A stretch of DNA of 64,000 bases. Origin: Cotesia glomerata. Lineage: Eukaryota > Arthropoda > Insecta > Hymenoptera > Braconidae. A model generated the notes under the pieces. That model saw only the letters and a program-made list of their open reading frames with translations. It was not told the DNA's origin and did not search any database. Position numbers and translations under genes: made by a program. The stretch spans positions 14,757,506 to 14,821,505 of the forward strand of contig NC_058160.1 of assembly GCF_020080835.1 (NCBI RefSeq), read 5' to 3'. Shown here in pieces: positions 46,205-57,546 of the stretch; positions within the stretch are counted from its first letter, which is position 1, and each line of letters begins with the position of its first letter.

Positions 46205-46889
46205 GGTAGTAGTAGTAGTAGTAGTAATAGCATTGGCTTGTTTGGAATATAGTCTGATTCTCTCTCTTAATTTTTGTCTCTCCTATCAAGAATTAATGGA
46301 CTTATAGCAAGATCTTCCTAGAAAACAGATACATTAATTGTTGAATCTAAACCGAGCTAATTTCGAAATCATTGTGATAATATACTGATTGACAATTTTC
46401 ACTGCACATTGTTTCTTAATTTTTCAAAACATACAAACTTAAATATATCAATAAATACAAATATGATTTAATAATTTAAAATTTAATATTCTGGTTTTTG
46501 GTTAATAATTTAACTCCGACCCCCCGGATATTTACAATCTTCAAAATTACTACTACTTTATAATGATAGTAATTATATTTAAAATAATTATTTAGAAAGG
46601 TAATATAGAGTCCATTACAATTGAAAAAATAAAAATTGGAGTAGTATAAATAATTTTATATATATAAACATTAACTAATCCTTTTATTTATCAATTATCA
46701 ATCTATAAAAATGATTTGATTAAATTTATTCGTTTTCTAAACCAAATTTAAAAGAAACCAACTCCATAGCATAGTAATAAAAACAAAAGATTAACTAAAT
46801 AAAAAATTATCAAACAACAAAAATTACAAACAGCAATAAAAATAATAAATTAATAAATTTAAAAAATAATTATTTGCTAGAAATATAAA

Positions 46890-49273
46890 ATGTCGATTTC
46901 TGAGGGAATGAGCCTTATTTCGAAGTACTCATCAGACAAAGAAAGTGACAAAATTGAATTATTTTCATCGAATTTCGCAAAAAATATTAAACTATATTCA
47001 ACTATGATGTAAGTAACACTTGAAAAATAAAAATATATTTAAAAAATAAAAATATATTTACAAAATAAAAATATATTTACAAAATAAAAATATATTAAAA
47101 AAAAAATAAAAATATATTTAAAAAATAAAAATATATTAAAAAAAAATAAATCTTATGTAGTGCGTATAAGATATTAACTTTTCAACACTAAATAACAACT
47201 AATATAATAGATATAATTATATTTTTAGCGAAATAGTAGGTGTGATTAATCAAATTTTTGCACCAATTGGAGCTTCTGTGGGACCTACACACAAAGATTC
47301 TACCGTTTTCAAATTTGTTATAAGTAACAACGAAAATGACAAAATCCAAGTGATTACATGGGATGAGGACATCAATCGCATTATTAATCTGATTGAAATT
47401 GGCTCAGTAATAACTTTATTGACTTAATAATTCAAAAAATTACTTTTTTATCATTTTTCATTTATTATAATTGATTCTTCAATGATATACTTTTCTTATA
47501 CAATATTTATTTTATTAAAAATAGATCATTCACATTGATGGTGCATTTGCAAAAAAGATTGGACAATTCAGTAAATTAAACAAAGGAACTGTTCCATTAG
47601 AGTTAGTTATACAGTCTAATACGAAAATTAGTATTCTCGGAAGAGCCAATGTACATCATCAAGAAAACGAAGACAACAATGATTATCCTGTAGTACAGAT
47701 TAACGAATGCTATCAATACTTAAGAGAGAAAATTCGTATGTATTTCATGCTAACCGGATGTTTTTTATGAAATGTATAGGAATGTTTAAGGAAGTACGAG
47801 CGCTAGGCGGGGTGGGGATCGGTATCGACTCTAGCGCGGTAAGGGGAGAGCAGTAACCATATGATTTTTCTCAATAGATTGATATACATTTAACATTGGC
47901 TAATGGCGGCATTTATTTTTCTTTTAATTAATACACTTTAATTAGTCGGGAAAGTGTCAATTTCTTTAAATTAAATTTATCACTAATATATTTACTTTCA
48001 TCCATAAGTTTTTTAAAAATATTCACCGACAGTTTTACAAGAAAAATACAGAAATGTATCAATGTTTGGAGATTACTCCATGAGACCAATCTTAAATTGC
48101 TTAAATTTTAAGTTAATTATTTATTTAAGTAATCGGGCAATTTCCTTCAAATTTTCGGAATTTATTTAGACATATTTAAACTTCATATTAAAAAAAAAAT
48201 CAAGCCTTTTATCAAAAGGTGCCTTTGTGCTCGTATTACCTTAAGTACATTTTAAAAGAAGTATATTTTTCCATTCCATTACATTTATTTGAATGATAGA
48301 ATTTTTCTGAAAAAGTAACTAGATAAATTTAAACTTATCGTGAATTTATAGGACTTCAAGGTTACATTAAAACAAATTTTGACATCGTGAAGAATAGAAT
48401 CGATAATACATCAACTTGCCAAGGTTCTCTAGCCAATAAATTGAAATTTAAATTGGAAGCAAAAATAATTCATTTTGAGTTGCCATTTATTAATAGATTT
48501 AACAAAGGTGATCATGTTGAGGTCATTGGAGTGGTTAAAAAAATTTTTAGTAAGAATTATTTTACAGCCCTTATTTAACCAGAAAATTCAAAATTACGAA
48601 AGACATATTTTTTTAAACTTTCTGATTTATCGAAAATTTTCAATTTTTTTATCGGGAAGTTTTCACACCAATTTTCGAAAATCGATTTTTCATCAATCTT
48701 CACGTTTTGAGGTCCTAGGAAGCTATCATGACTATTCACGCGGTTGTGTCCAGATGTCGCACGTGTGTGTGTAAACCTCTCATAACTTTTGAACGGCTTG
48801 ATCAATTTAAACGCCGTTGATGGCGATAGAAGGAGCTTCATCAAACTTAGATTTCCTACGTAGTTTCGAACGATTCGGGACGGAATATTTTGAGAAATCT
48901 CAAAAACATAAATTTGAAAAAATTGTTTCATTAGAATAACTTTTAAACGGTTCTATTGATCAATTCTAAGAACTAATCAGCTTTTAAATTCAAAAAACTG
49001 CGTTGATCACCGCCAAAAAAACGTCAAAATCATTTAAATTGTTCGTGAGACATCGTTGAAGAAAAATTTTTTTAAAAATGAAATTTTTCGAAATTCTTCT
49101 GAAATTTTTGGAAAATTATTTTAATTTCGAACGCTTAGCGGGAAGTTAGAGGAATGGTCTATAGGGTCAACGCATTCCCGAATTTCTTTATTAATTAGTA
49201 TATTAAATTATTAGATTCTCTGTACCTCATGATTGAAACGATCGAAGATATTCAAAAATTGACGGTAGTGTGA
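46890..49273 (+). CDS. RPA-like OB-fold protein, gene 2 (five exons, 254 aa)
   Basis: Exons 46890-47008, 47229-47406, 47525-47735, 48352-48549 and 49215-49273 have GT-AG introns and one open frame of 255 codons. Intron phases equal those of gene 1 at all four junctions, and exon 4 is 198 nt in both. Matching motifs are EIVGVINQIFAP, TVFKFVISNN, IQVITWDED, IGSVIIHIDG, ELVIQSNTKIS and HFELPFINRFNKGDHVEVIG. In exon 5 the frame shifts by one base relative to gene 1 after EDIQK and stops at TGA 49271-49273. The out-of-frame sequence beyond still reads like gene 1 (IDGSVMSLTELINSN), so the C terminus was lost recently. Intron 4 carries a dispersed AACTTCCCGC repeat. It may be functional with a shorter tail or be an early pseudogene. 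Confidence 0.65.
47010..47150 (+). repeat. ~20-bp minisatellite in intron 1 of gene 2
   Basis: Units close to AAATAAAAATATATTTA repeat about seven times. It is purely intronic. Confidence 0.8.
47786..48246. mobile_element. ~460-bp MITE in intron 3 of gene 2
   Basis: TTTAAGGAAGTACGAGCGC near the left and the inverted GTGCTCGTATTACCTTAAG near the right form imperfect terminal repeats. The left part has a GC-rich patch (CGGGGTGGGGATCGG) unlike the host intron. It has no coding capacity. Confidence 0.5.
48616..49147 (+). repeat. Dispersed AACTTCCCGC repeat, copy 6, in intron 4 of gene 2
   Basis: A degenerate start at about 48616 is followed by ATCGGGAAGTTTTCACACCA, CACGTTTTGAGGTCCTAGGA, only a short GTGTGTGTG, CTCATAACTTTTGAACGG, GGAATAACTTTT-like sequence and a clean end GCGGGAAGTT. 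It gives the fullest view of the right half and shows the 3' terminus of the family. Confidence 0.75.
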
Positions 49274-49903
49274 TGTCGTTGACTGAGCTGATAAACTCCA
49301 ACATAGAAAAGGAAGTTACCAACACGCATGAAAGATACGGAAAAAAAAAAATTAAAAATCTACTATTATTAATATTTACTTGATATTTAAGTTCAAATTA
49401 TTTCAATTATTTCAATAATAATAAAAAAAAATTCAAACTGAACTTTTCCCTGTTTCTTTTCGATTATTATTATTTTTTTTATTATCATGAATAATAATTG
49501 TCCAAGGAATTTGTATACTAAATTTCATTAGAATCTGGTTAGAATTCTCGATAAAATAACATTAATAAGTCGGTTATACTACACATTGCCTGAAAATGGT
49601 TCAGTTGTACTCTTAACTTTGATAAAATAACTAAAAATGGTCAAAATGTTAATGTTATATACGTCAAATTAAAGGTAATTTCATGAGTTATCATATAAAT
49701 TTTTCAAAAATTAGCTATCTCTAAAACGTGATTTTCATTTATTTGAAAATTTTAAATGGCCGCCATTTCTAAACTAATTGATCGATTATGCTCATCTTCG
49801 AACTCGTTCAAGCTAATTATCCAAAGAATATGTGTACCGAGTTTCATCTAAATCCGTTGAGAATTGTAGACGCTATCGTGTCCACAAGCCACGTTATTAT
49901 ACA

Positions 49904-49904
<1 letters not shown>

Positions 49905-49975
<71 letters not shown>
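49905..49975. repeat. (TA)n microsatellite
   Basis: About 35 TA units, with another dispersed-repeat segment on each side (ACTTTTGAACC to the right). Confidence 0.95.
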
Positions 49976-49979
<4 letters not shown>

Positions 49980-49984
49980 TATAA

Positions 49985-50530
49985 ACTTTTGAACCAGTGC
50001 TAATTTTGAGCTTTACTCGACTACATAAGAGATAAAATGACAAAATTCCGTGTGAATTCCGACACAAGGACCAATGCAATAGATAGATTTCTACGAAATC
50101 TACCTAAAAAACCACGTCGATCGCCGCCAACCGCGTAAAAATCGGTTCATTCATTCAAAAGTTATTGCGGCTTAAAAATTTGAAAAATTGTGTTTTATCA
50201 AACTTCTATCAGACCCTTGAGCTCGAAGAGCTCAAAAGCATGAAAAGTTATTTCTTTAAGCTCAGAGAGCTCAAAATAACATATAAATAGTATCTTTGAG
50301 CTCGGAAAGCTCAAAAACATCATTAGTACAATTTTGTTAAGCAACTAGGTATGAAATGAGCGGGAAGTTGCACGGATGGCCTTCATGGTCTACCGTTTTT
50401 CTAATTTTTTTTATATCAAATAGAAACATTTGAGAGGGTAAGGGTTAAAAAAAAATTAGGAAAACGGTTGACCCTGAAGGCCATCCCTGCAACTTCCCGC
50501 TCTATAATATATCGAGGTAAGTTTATTTTT
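49985..50530 (+). repeat. Dispersed-repeat segment with GAGCTC palindromes
   Basis: It shares blocks with the AACTTCCCGC repeat (GATCGCCGCC, AATCGGTTCATTCA, GAGCGGGAAGTTGCA). It has three spaced palindromic motifs, GAGCTCGAAGAGCTC (50220), AGCTCAGAGAGCTC (50260) and GAGCTCGGAAAGCTC (50298), and ends with an inverted junction CCTGAAGGCCATCCCTGC then AACTTCCCGC. Confidence 0.6.
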
Positions 50531-50589
50531 GATAAACTAATAAGCTTATTAGTAGATAAACAAATAGACAAATGGTCTCTAGACGTTAG

Positions 50590-50960
50590 ATCCCGTGAAA
50601 AAATATTCTGATCAGGCTTGATATGAGCTGATGAGGCCATATAAAAATTTTTGATATGTTCATATCTGGCCTGATATGATCTGATATAACCATATTAAAT
50701 TTTTTATATGTCCTGATATAGCCTGATCCGAAAATTGGCCATATCAGACCTGATCAAGCCTTATTAATTTGATATGTCTATATCAGACTTGATATAGCTT
50801 GATATGCTCATATCTCATTTTACATTTCTTTTTAATAGGTCCTAATGCCCTGATATAACCTTATAAAGTTATATATACTTTGATAAACTTGAAAAAAAAA
50901 TCCCTGATCAGGGTTGATATAACTTGATATGGATTCATAGTCTGATATACTCATACCCTT
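50590..50960. repeat. CTGATAT-rich interspersed repeat
   Basis: CTGATAT or GATAT-type heptamers recur about every 15-25 bases in both orientations (GGCCTGATATGATCTGATAT, CAGGGTTGATATAACTTGAT). It has no ORF. This is probably a short MITE-like element with internal repeats. Confidence 0.55.
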
Positions 50961-51000
50961 ACCATCACATAAGTAGACTTATGTACTCATATAAAGGCAT

Positions 51001-51170
51001 ACCCGAGTAAAAAAAACTATATATCATTATATATGATTTATATCTAATTATATAGAAGCATATGTAATTCATTTATAATTATATAGATGTATATATAATT
51101 CATATAAAATTATAGATGAAGTATATAGAATTCTTTATAACTTTTTTTACTCCAGTGGGTATTTTGTGAT
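51001..51170. mobile_element. ~170-bp MITE with ACYSGAGTAAAAAAA ends
   Basis: ACCCGAGTAAAAAAAAC at the left and TTTTTTTACTCCAGTGGGT at the right are imperfect inverted ends around an AT-rich centre of TATATAATTCATAT-like repeats. Confidence 0.55.
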
Positions 51171-52029
51171 TACTATAAAACATTCTCTTTTTCTATCCAA
51201 GCGTCTGTTACTCCAATGATTAACAATCTTTTAACATATAGTATTTTTCGAATGAAATAATAGGAACTTGAAAAAAAATTTAATTTCTCAAAAATTATTA
51301 GTTTTGTCAAGTTCAAAAATTGTTAGCCAGGCCTCCGGCAATATATAGTTCCATATACTAAACAAATAATTCCATCAAGATTTAAGTTTTCAATTCCGAT
51401 TTTACGTCGATTATTTTTTTAATTTCTAAGAAATTATAAATTCTAAAGCAACGAAGTACCTTAACAATATATCGTAGAATCATTTTTGCGATTTCATGTA
51501 TACATAGATAATTTTATGAATCTACATATAGATACCATTATTATATACAGGGTGCCCCAGAAGTCGCGCACCCCATTGTAGGGATCGAAAGAGAAAAATA
51601 TTCTGAGACGAAAAGTCCTTAGCCATTTTTGAATCAGACGCATGGATAATTAATAATTAATTAATGAAAGTGACCAATCAGGAGCGCGCGACAGAATAAT
51701 GAAAAGTGAGTAAAAAGGCAGAAAGAGACGCGAGAGTAAGACGAGAGATCTGCTGCCTGCGTCTCGCGCAGTAGACCGAGAGTAGGGACGGAACAAACGT
51801 GGACGGCAGACGTACGTGATGCTAGGTGAACGTGTGAGATCGTGCGCTAGTGTGGGCTAGCGTCAGTGTAACGGTAACAATGCACGTATGAATGTGAGTG
51901 AGGATATTTTTATTTTTTTTATTACAGGCACAAGATTTGACCAAATTCGACAGGAAAAAAAGGAGATTTTACTGAACTCAATCGGCACGACTGAATTTTG
52001 ATTTTTAATTGAAATAATTGAATAAATTT

Positions 52030-54994
52030 TTAATGAAGAATCAGTAGCGGGGCTCAGAAAAAGGCAGAGGGCAAAAGTTACTGGATTTTTTTATTCATTA
52101 GGAAAATTAAAGTAATTGTTGATTAAACAATCATTAACAAGGCACTGGGCGGCTGTGTCTGAATTTTTTTTTTATTTGAAATAATTAAAGTAATCGTTAA
52201 TTGAGAAATAGGTAGCGAGGGTCAGTTAGAGGCCTTGGGCAGCCATGACAAAATTTTGATTTTTAATTAGAATAATTAAAGTAACTTTTAAATAAAAAAT
52301 AAGTAGCGAGGGTCAGTAAGAGGCACTGGGTAGCTATGAATGAATTTTTATTTTTATTTCGAATAATAACAATAATTTTTAATTTAATATTAAGTAGCGA
52401 GGGTCAGTGTGAGGCCCTGAGCGGCTATGGATGAATTTTTATTAGTATTTCGAATGATTAAAATAATTTTTAATTAAAAAATAAGTAGCAAGAGTATGTA
52501 AGACACACTGGGCGGCTTGGGATAAATTTTTATTTCGATCTAGAATAATTGAAGTAATTTCTAAATGAAAAATAAGTAGCAAGGGTGAATAAGAGGTACT
52601 GGGTGGCTATAAATATATTTTTATTTTTATTCGGAAAAATAAGAATAATTTTCAATTGAAAAATAAGTAGCGAGGGTCAGTTAAAAGCATTGGGAGGTGT
52701 TACGTGTGAGCCTACACCTGGTTATTTACCTGTCACGTAAACAGACCTCCGGACTAGCTCAGCGTCTCACTGAAAAATATTTAGATGTTGATAAGAGGGT
52801 GGGTCGCTCAGTGAATGAAGAATACTCGTGAATTACGGTACTAATTGTTTATTGGGCGTCCCCAAAGCATGGGAGTTGCCCGGAATGGCCCTGAGAGTCT
52901 CTTTTACAAACTAATTCTATTTATGAAAGCAAATCTAATCCAGTACAATGATCCATTTGATGCAATATTTTTGATTCTATAACTAAGAGAGAGAGATGGG
53001 ACAGCAACGAGAATGAGAGTCTTAGGAGACAATTAATCACGATGCAAGACAGCTCGGACTCGACATAGATTCGGACAGACTAAACGACTGACTGATTACA
53101 AGTGGCCGCTCCTCCTGGAGGTCCCAGGTTTATGTAACCTCGGTCGCAGATGCCGCCAAACACCTGTATCACTGCGCGGAACTTGTATTATTCCGCGGTT
53201 GAACTCAGATTATTCCACCCTTAGGAACTAGGTGGTTATTGTCAAGTTCCCTAGTCAGCAGAAAATGGTATCAAGGCGCCGAAAGCGGTTCCCTGTGCTA
53301 GAGTACCTGTTCGCTCGTTTCCCATGAGAAAGCGTCTCCTCAGCAACACGTGCAAGCAGCGATTCTCGGTAACCAGAGTCAGGCTAGAAATACAACGGAA
53401 ATTCGGTGTCTAATTCAGGTGGGCAAGTTGGCCCATCGATTTATAGCAAATGGGGCCCACCCGTCACATGAGGCTATGAATGAATTTTTATTATTATTTC
53501 GAATATTTAAAGTAATTTTTGATTAAAAATCGAGTAACTAGGTCGAGTAAGAGGCATTTGGCGGTTATGAATGAATTTTTATTTTTATTGGGAATAGTTG
53601 GAATAATTTTTAATTGAAAAATAAGTAGCGAGATTGTTAGAGGCACTAGGCGGCTATGAATGTATTGTTATTATTATTTCGCATCATTCAAATAATTTTT
53701 AATTGAAAAACAAGTAGCGAGGGTAAGTACTAGCCCCTGAGTGGCTATGAATGAATTTTTATTTTTATTTGGAATAATTAAAGTAATTTTTAAATGAAAA
53801 ACAAGTAGTGAGGGTCAGTAAGAGGCAATGAGCAGCTATGAATTAATTTTAGTTTTTATTCGGAATAGTAAAAGTAATTTTTAATTAAAGAATAATTAGC
53901 AAGGGTCAATTAGAGGCACAGAGCGACTATAGATGAATTTTGATTTTTATTTCGAATAATCAGCGTAATTTTCAATTGAAAAATAAGTACCGAGGGTCAG
54001 TTAGAGGCCCCGAGCGGCTATGGATAAATTTTTATTTTCATTTCACATAATTAAAGTAATTTTTAATTGAAACATAAGTAGCGAGGGTCAGTTAGAGGCC
54101 CAGAGCAGCTATGCATGAATTTTTATTATTATTTCGAATGATTAGAGCAATTTTTATTCAGAAAATAAGTAGCGAGGGTGTGTAAGAGACACTGAGCGAG
54201 TAGGAATGAATTTTTATTTCTAGTTGGAATAATAAAAGTAATTTTTAAATGAAAAACAAGTAGTGGGGGTCAGTGAGAGGCCCTGGGCGGCTATGAATGA
54301 ATTTTTATTATTATTTCGAATGATTACAGTAATTTTTATTCAGAAAATAAGTAGGGAGGTTGTGTAAGAGACACTGGGTGGCTGGGAAGGAATTTTTATT
54401 TCAATTAACAATACTTAAAAAAATTCTTGATTGAAGAACCAGTAGGAACGATAATTAAGAGGCACTGGGCAGCTATGAATAAATTTTTATTTTTATTTAG
54501 AATGATTAAAGTAATTTTCATGTGAAAAATTAGTGGTAAGTGTCAAGTTGAGGCTCTGGGTGGCTATAAATGAATTTTAATTTTTATTCGAAATAATTAA
54601 TGTAATTTTTTATAAAAAAATTTGTGGCGAGTTGCAAGGAGAGGCACTGGGCGGCTATGCCAAGATTTGGATTTTTCATTGGAATAATTAAAGAAATTTT
54701 TTATTGAAAAATAAGTAGCGAGGGTCAGTTAGAGGCACTGGGTGGCTATGAATCGATTTTAATTGTTATTTTAAATAATGAAAATAATTTTTAATCAAAC
54801 AATAAGTAGCGAGGGTTTGTAACAGACAATAGGAGGCTAGGAATAAATTTTTATTTTTATTTAGAGTAATTAATGTAATTTTTAAATGAAAAATAAGTAG
54901 CGATGGTGAGTAAGAAGTACTGGGCGGCTATGAATGAATTTTTATTTTTATTTCGAATAATTACAGTAATTTTAAATATGAAAATACGTAGCGA
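52030..54994 (+). repeat. Satellite array, left arm part 1 (~91-bp monomer)
   Basis: Unit landmarks are AATAAGTAGCGAGGGTCAGT, AGAGGCACTGGGCGGCTATG, AATGAATTTTTATTTTTATT, and TCGAATAATTAAAGTAATTT. For example the unit start occurs at 54710 and 54801, 91 bases apart. Monomers diverge visibly, most at the first ones (52.0-52.3 kb). A solo LTR interrupts at 52698-53469. Confidence 0.9.
52698..53469 (-). repeat. Solo LTR of the Gypsy-type element, with 4-bp duplication GAGG
   Basis: The ~770-base block matches the LTR at 42279-43080. It is flanked by GAGG at 52694-52697 and 53470-53473, a 4-bp target duplication typical of Gypsy integrases. The satellite unit continues on both sides. A solo LTR results from recombination between the two LTRs of a full insertion. 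The duplication also fixes the LTR border as CACAT/ATGTG. Confidence 0.9.
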
Positions 54995-57546
54995 CCCGAG
55001 TTGAAATTTGAGTTCTGTTTTGACGGCACTTTTTTCCAACTTAACTTTCAGATAATTTTACCATCAAACCAGACGTTACATCATTGAGTGCTTTATGAGC
55101 GTACGTCTGGTTTAACGGTAATTTGTGGAGTTTTTTCCCATCCTGACGTATTTACCATTAAACCAGACGTTAAATAATTATAATGCTGACCATAATAATA
55201 ATGATAATATTTAAAAATGGCTAGTGATTTGGGATCGAATCCCACTCGGATCCTTTTTTTTCATTTTTAATGAAATAATAATAATACTTGATATTTTCTA
55301 TAAATAAATAAATAAATAACTCAACGAATAGAGAACCTGAACATTATTATTAAGATAATTATAATTATTATTTAATTATTAATATATAAGGCGACGATTA
55401 AATGTGACTCCAATACAAAAAATTGTACTGACGTGGAGCTTTTATTTTTCTTATGTTGTTGTGAGTCATGAAGGCAGCATTCGTGATAGTTATTGTGAGT
55501 ACTCGTCGACCATATCTTAATTAACTAACTTATGAATCCCTTAGATATAAATAATAATCGAAAAACCGCAACGCCAGGGTTCCGAACCTAGTCCTAACGC
55601 TCGCGTCTTATACACTATCCGCAATACTACGCAACCGACTCCCATCCAAAGACTTGAGTGAGTTCATATAAACTATACAGTCTAGTCAAGAAGTGAGTTT
55701 TCTACGGAAAATCGTTACAATGCTCTTAAAAATATGGCGATTGGTGCGTTGGATTCAGAATTTAATTCTGAGAAAGTGGTATTTTTTAATTTATCTGCCA
55801 TTAAAAATTTTATTTGTTATAAACAAAAAACGAAAAGAAAAAAGGGAGTCTTTGTTTTGTAGCTATTACTTCAAAAATATTGAAGTTATCTAAAATTTGA
55901 AAAAGATCCTAACAGAGTAGAAAATTTTAGTAAAATAAGTCTTAACTCCCGGAGTTGTAGCTCCATTATTTATAATTTTAATTTAACGTTGAAATTTGGG
56001 CTTCGCGCGGCCGTGTCAGGGCCTAGGCGTCGCCACCAAGCAAAGTATGCAACACAAAATAATTTTTTCATAACATTCAATATTAATTTAAAAATCTGAT
56101 TAAATTATAGTGTCATCTAGATACTTGAAGGAATATAGCCCCGCAAAAAAAAATTTTTAGCTTGATTTTTGTTTAAGTTATTTAATTGTTATTTAAGAAA
56201 TTTTTCATAGACTTGAGTTTTCACAAAATCTCTCATAAAAATTAAAAAAATGTGTCTATAACTCTTTTTTTTTTTTTAGGAGTTCTTGTTATATAAATAA
56301 TGAACAAGATTCCGTTGTAAAAGCTTATAAAAGTTTTTTCATTTGTTTATAATGATTTTTTAAAGTTATCAAAAATTGAAATATCCGGCTGTTATAAAAA
56401 AAAATTTTTTTCCGAAATCTTTAATTCCGGTTGTTTTTGTATTAACATATTGCATTTAGTAGCTTGGCTAATGAATTTTTAATATTAATTGTTTAAAAAT
56501 TTGTTATAAACAAATAGAAAAGTTGAATATTTTTGAAAAAATTTTTTTTTGTCATTTCATTGTCTTAGTAGAATAATGATTAAAAAAAAAAAATTTCTCA
56601 AAAAAATTTTATAGTTGTTTTTTTCATTTATCAACCATTTAAATTATTTATTAAGAAATCATTTTTTTTTAAATCATCAATTACAATTCTAAAAATAATT
56701 ATGAAAGAATTGTTTTTACTTGAATTTTTTATTGTTTATTTTATAAACAATTTCTTATAAACAAATTTCTATTTTCATTTTATTTTTTTCCGTAGCTTTA
56801 AAAAATTACAAGTTCAGCCATGTGCATCAGAGTTAAAAAAAAAAATGTTTCTTTATTTTTTACTGAAATTAAAAATACTTTACCCCATCAAAGTTGAAGC
56901 GATCAACTATTTCATTAACTTATGTATTGTTATAACTTCTAAGCTATTGATGATACGGTCTTTGACATTCAAGACGATCTTTTAAACAATTTATTAATTT
57001 ATATTATAAATTTTTTATATGCTCGATATCTATTATGGTTCAATTTTTATACATATTTGTTTATAAAAAAATGCATTACTTGAATCATTAAATGATTATA
57101 TCTTTTAAAATATTGAAATTACGACTTTTATGATTCACGACAATTTTATAGCGTAATTATCGGACTACTTAAAAATAATTTTTTCATATATTTAATTTGA
57201 TTTGTTTATCAGTTTATTTTATTTATTTCAATTACTACACGGTCAATGATACATTTTCTTATAAACAAATGTTTTTAAAATAAAAATGAAAATAAAATTA
57301 AAAAAAAATAAATAATAATAATAATAATAATAGTTCTTCGGATATTTTTTACGGTCAAAACAGAACCAAGTACGTCTGTTTTAGCGGTATTTTTCACCTG
57401 CACCGTCTTCTACCATCAAAACAGACGTATTCTCAGGCGGCAAATCAGCCTTCAAAGGGCTTGGACACTTCTACCGCTAAAACAGAACTCGAATTTCGAC
57501 TCGGGACACTTTTACCGCTAAAACAGAACTAGAATTTCGACTCGGG
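54995..57546. mobile_element. 2.55-kb TIR element with clustered TACCRYYAAAMCAGA motifs
   Basis: It begins CCCGAGTTGAAATTTGAGTT and ends with the inverted AACTAGAATTTCGACTCGGG. The satellite unit is split exactly at GA on both sides, a possible 2-bp duplication. A motif close to TACCATCAAACCAGACGT recurs in both orientations near both ends: 55058, 55102 (inverted), 55152, 57371 (inverted), 57411, 57471 and 57512. The right terminus is duplicated in tandem (57469-57506 and 57510-57546). The centre is AT-rich without a transposase. These motifs look like subterminal transposase-binding repeats. The superfamily is unknown. Confidence 0.7.
55565..55645 (-). other. Possible tRNA-derived (SINE-like) segment
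   Basis: The minus strand has a B-box-like GGTTCGGAACC preceded at tRNA-like distance by GCGTAGTATTGCGGATAGTG. The acceptor and anticodon arms do not pair convincingly, so it is not called a tRNA. A second B-box-like GGATCGAATCC followed by T8 lies at 55230-55262 on the plus strand. Confidence 0.25.

Noticed and set aside
55565..55645. A functional tRNA gene
   Set aside because: Only the T-arm/B-box region fits. Kept only as a weak SINE-like segment.
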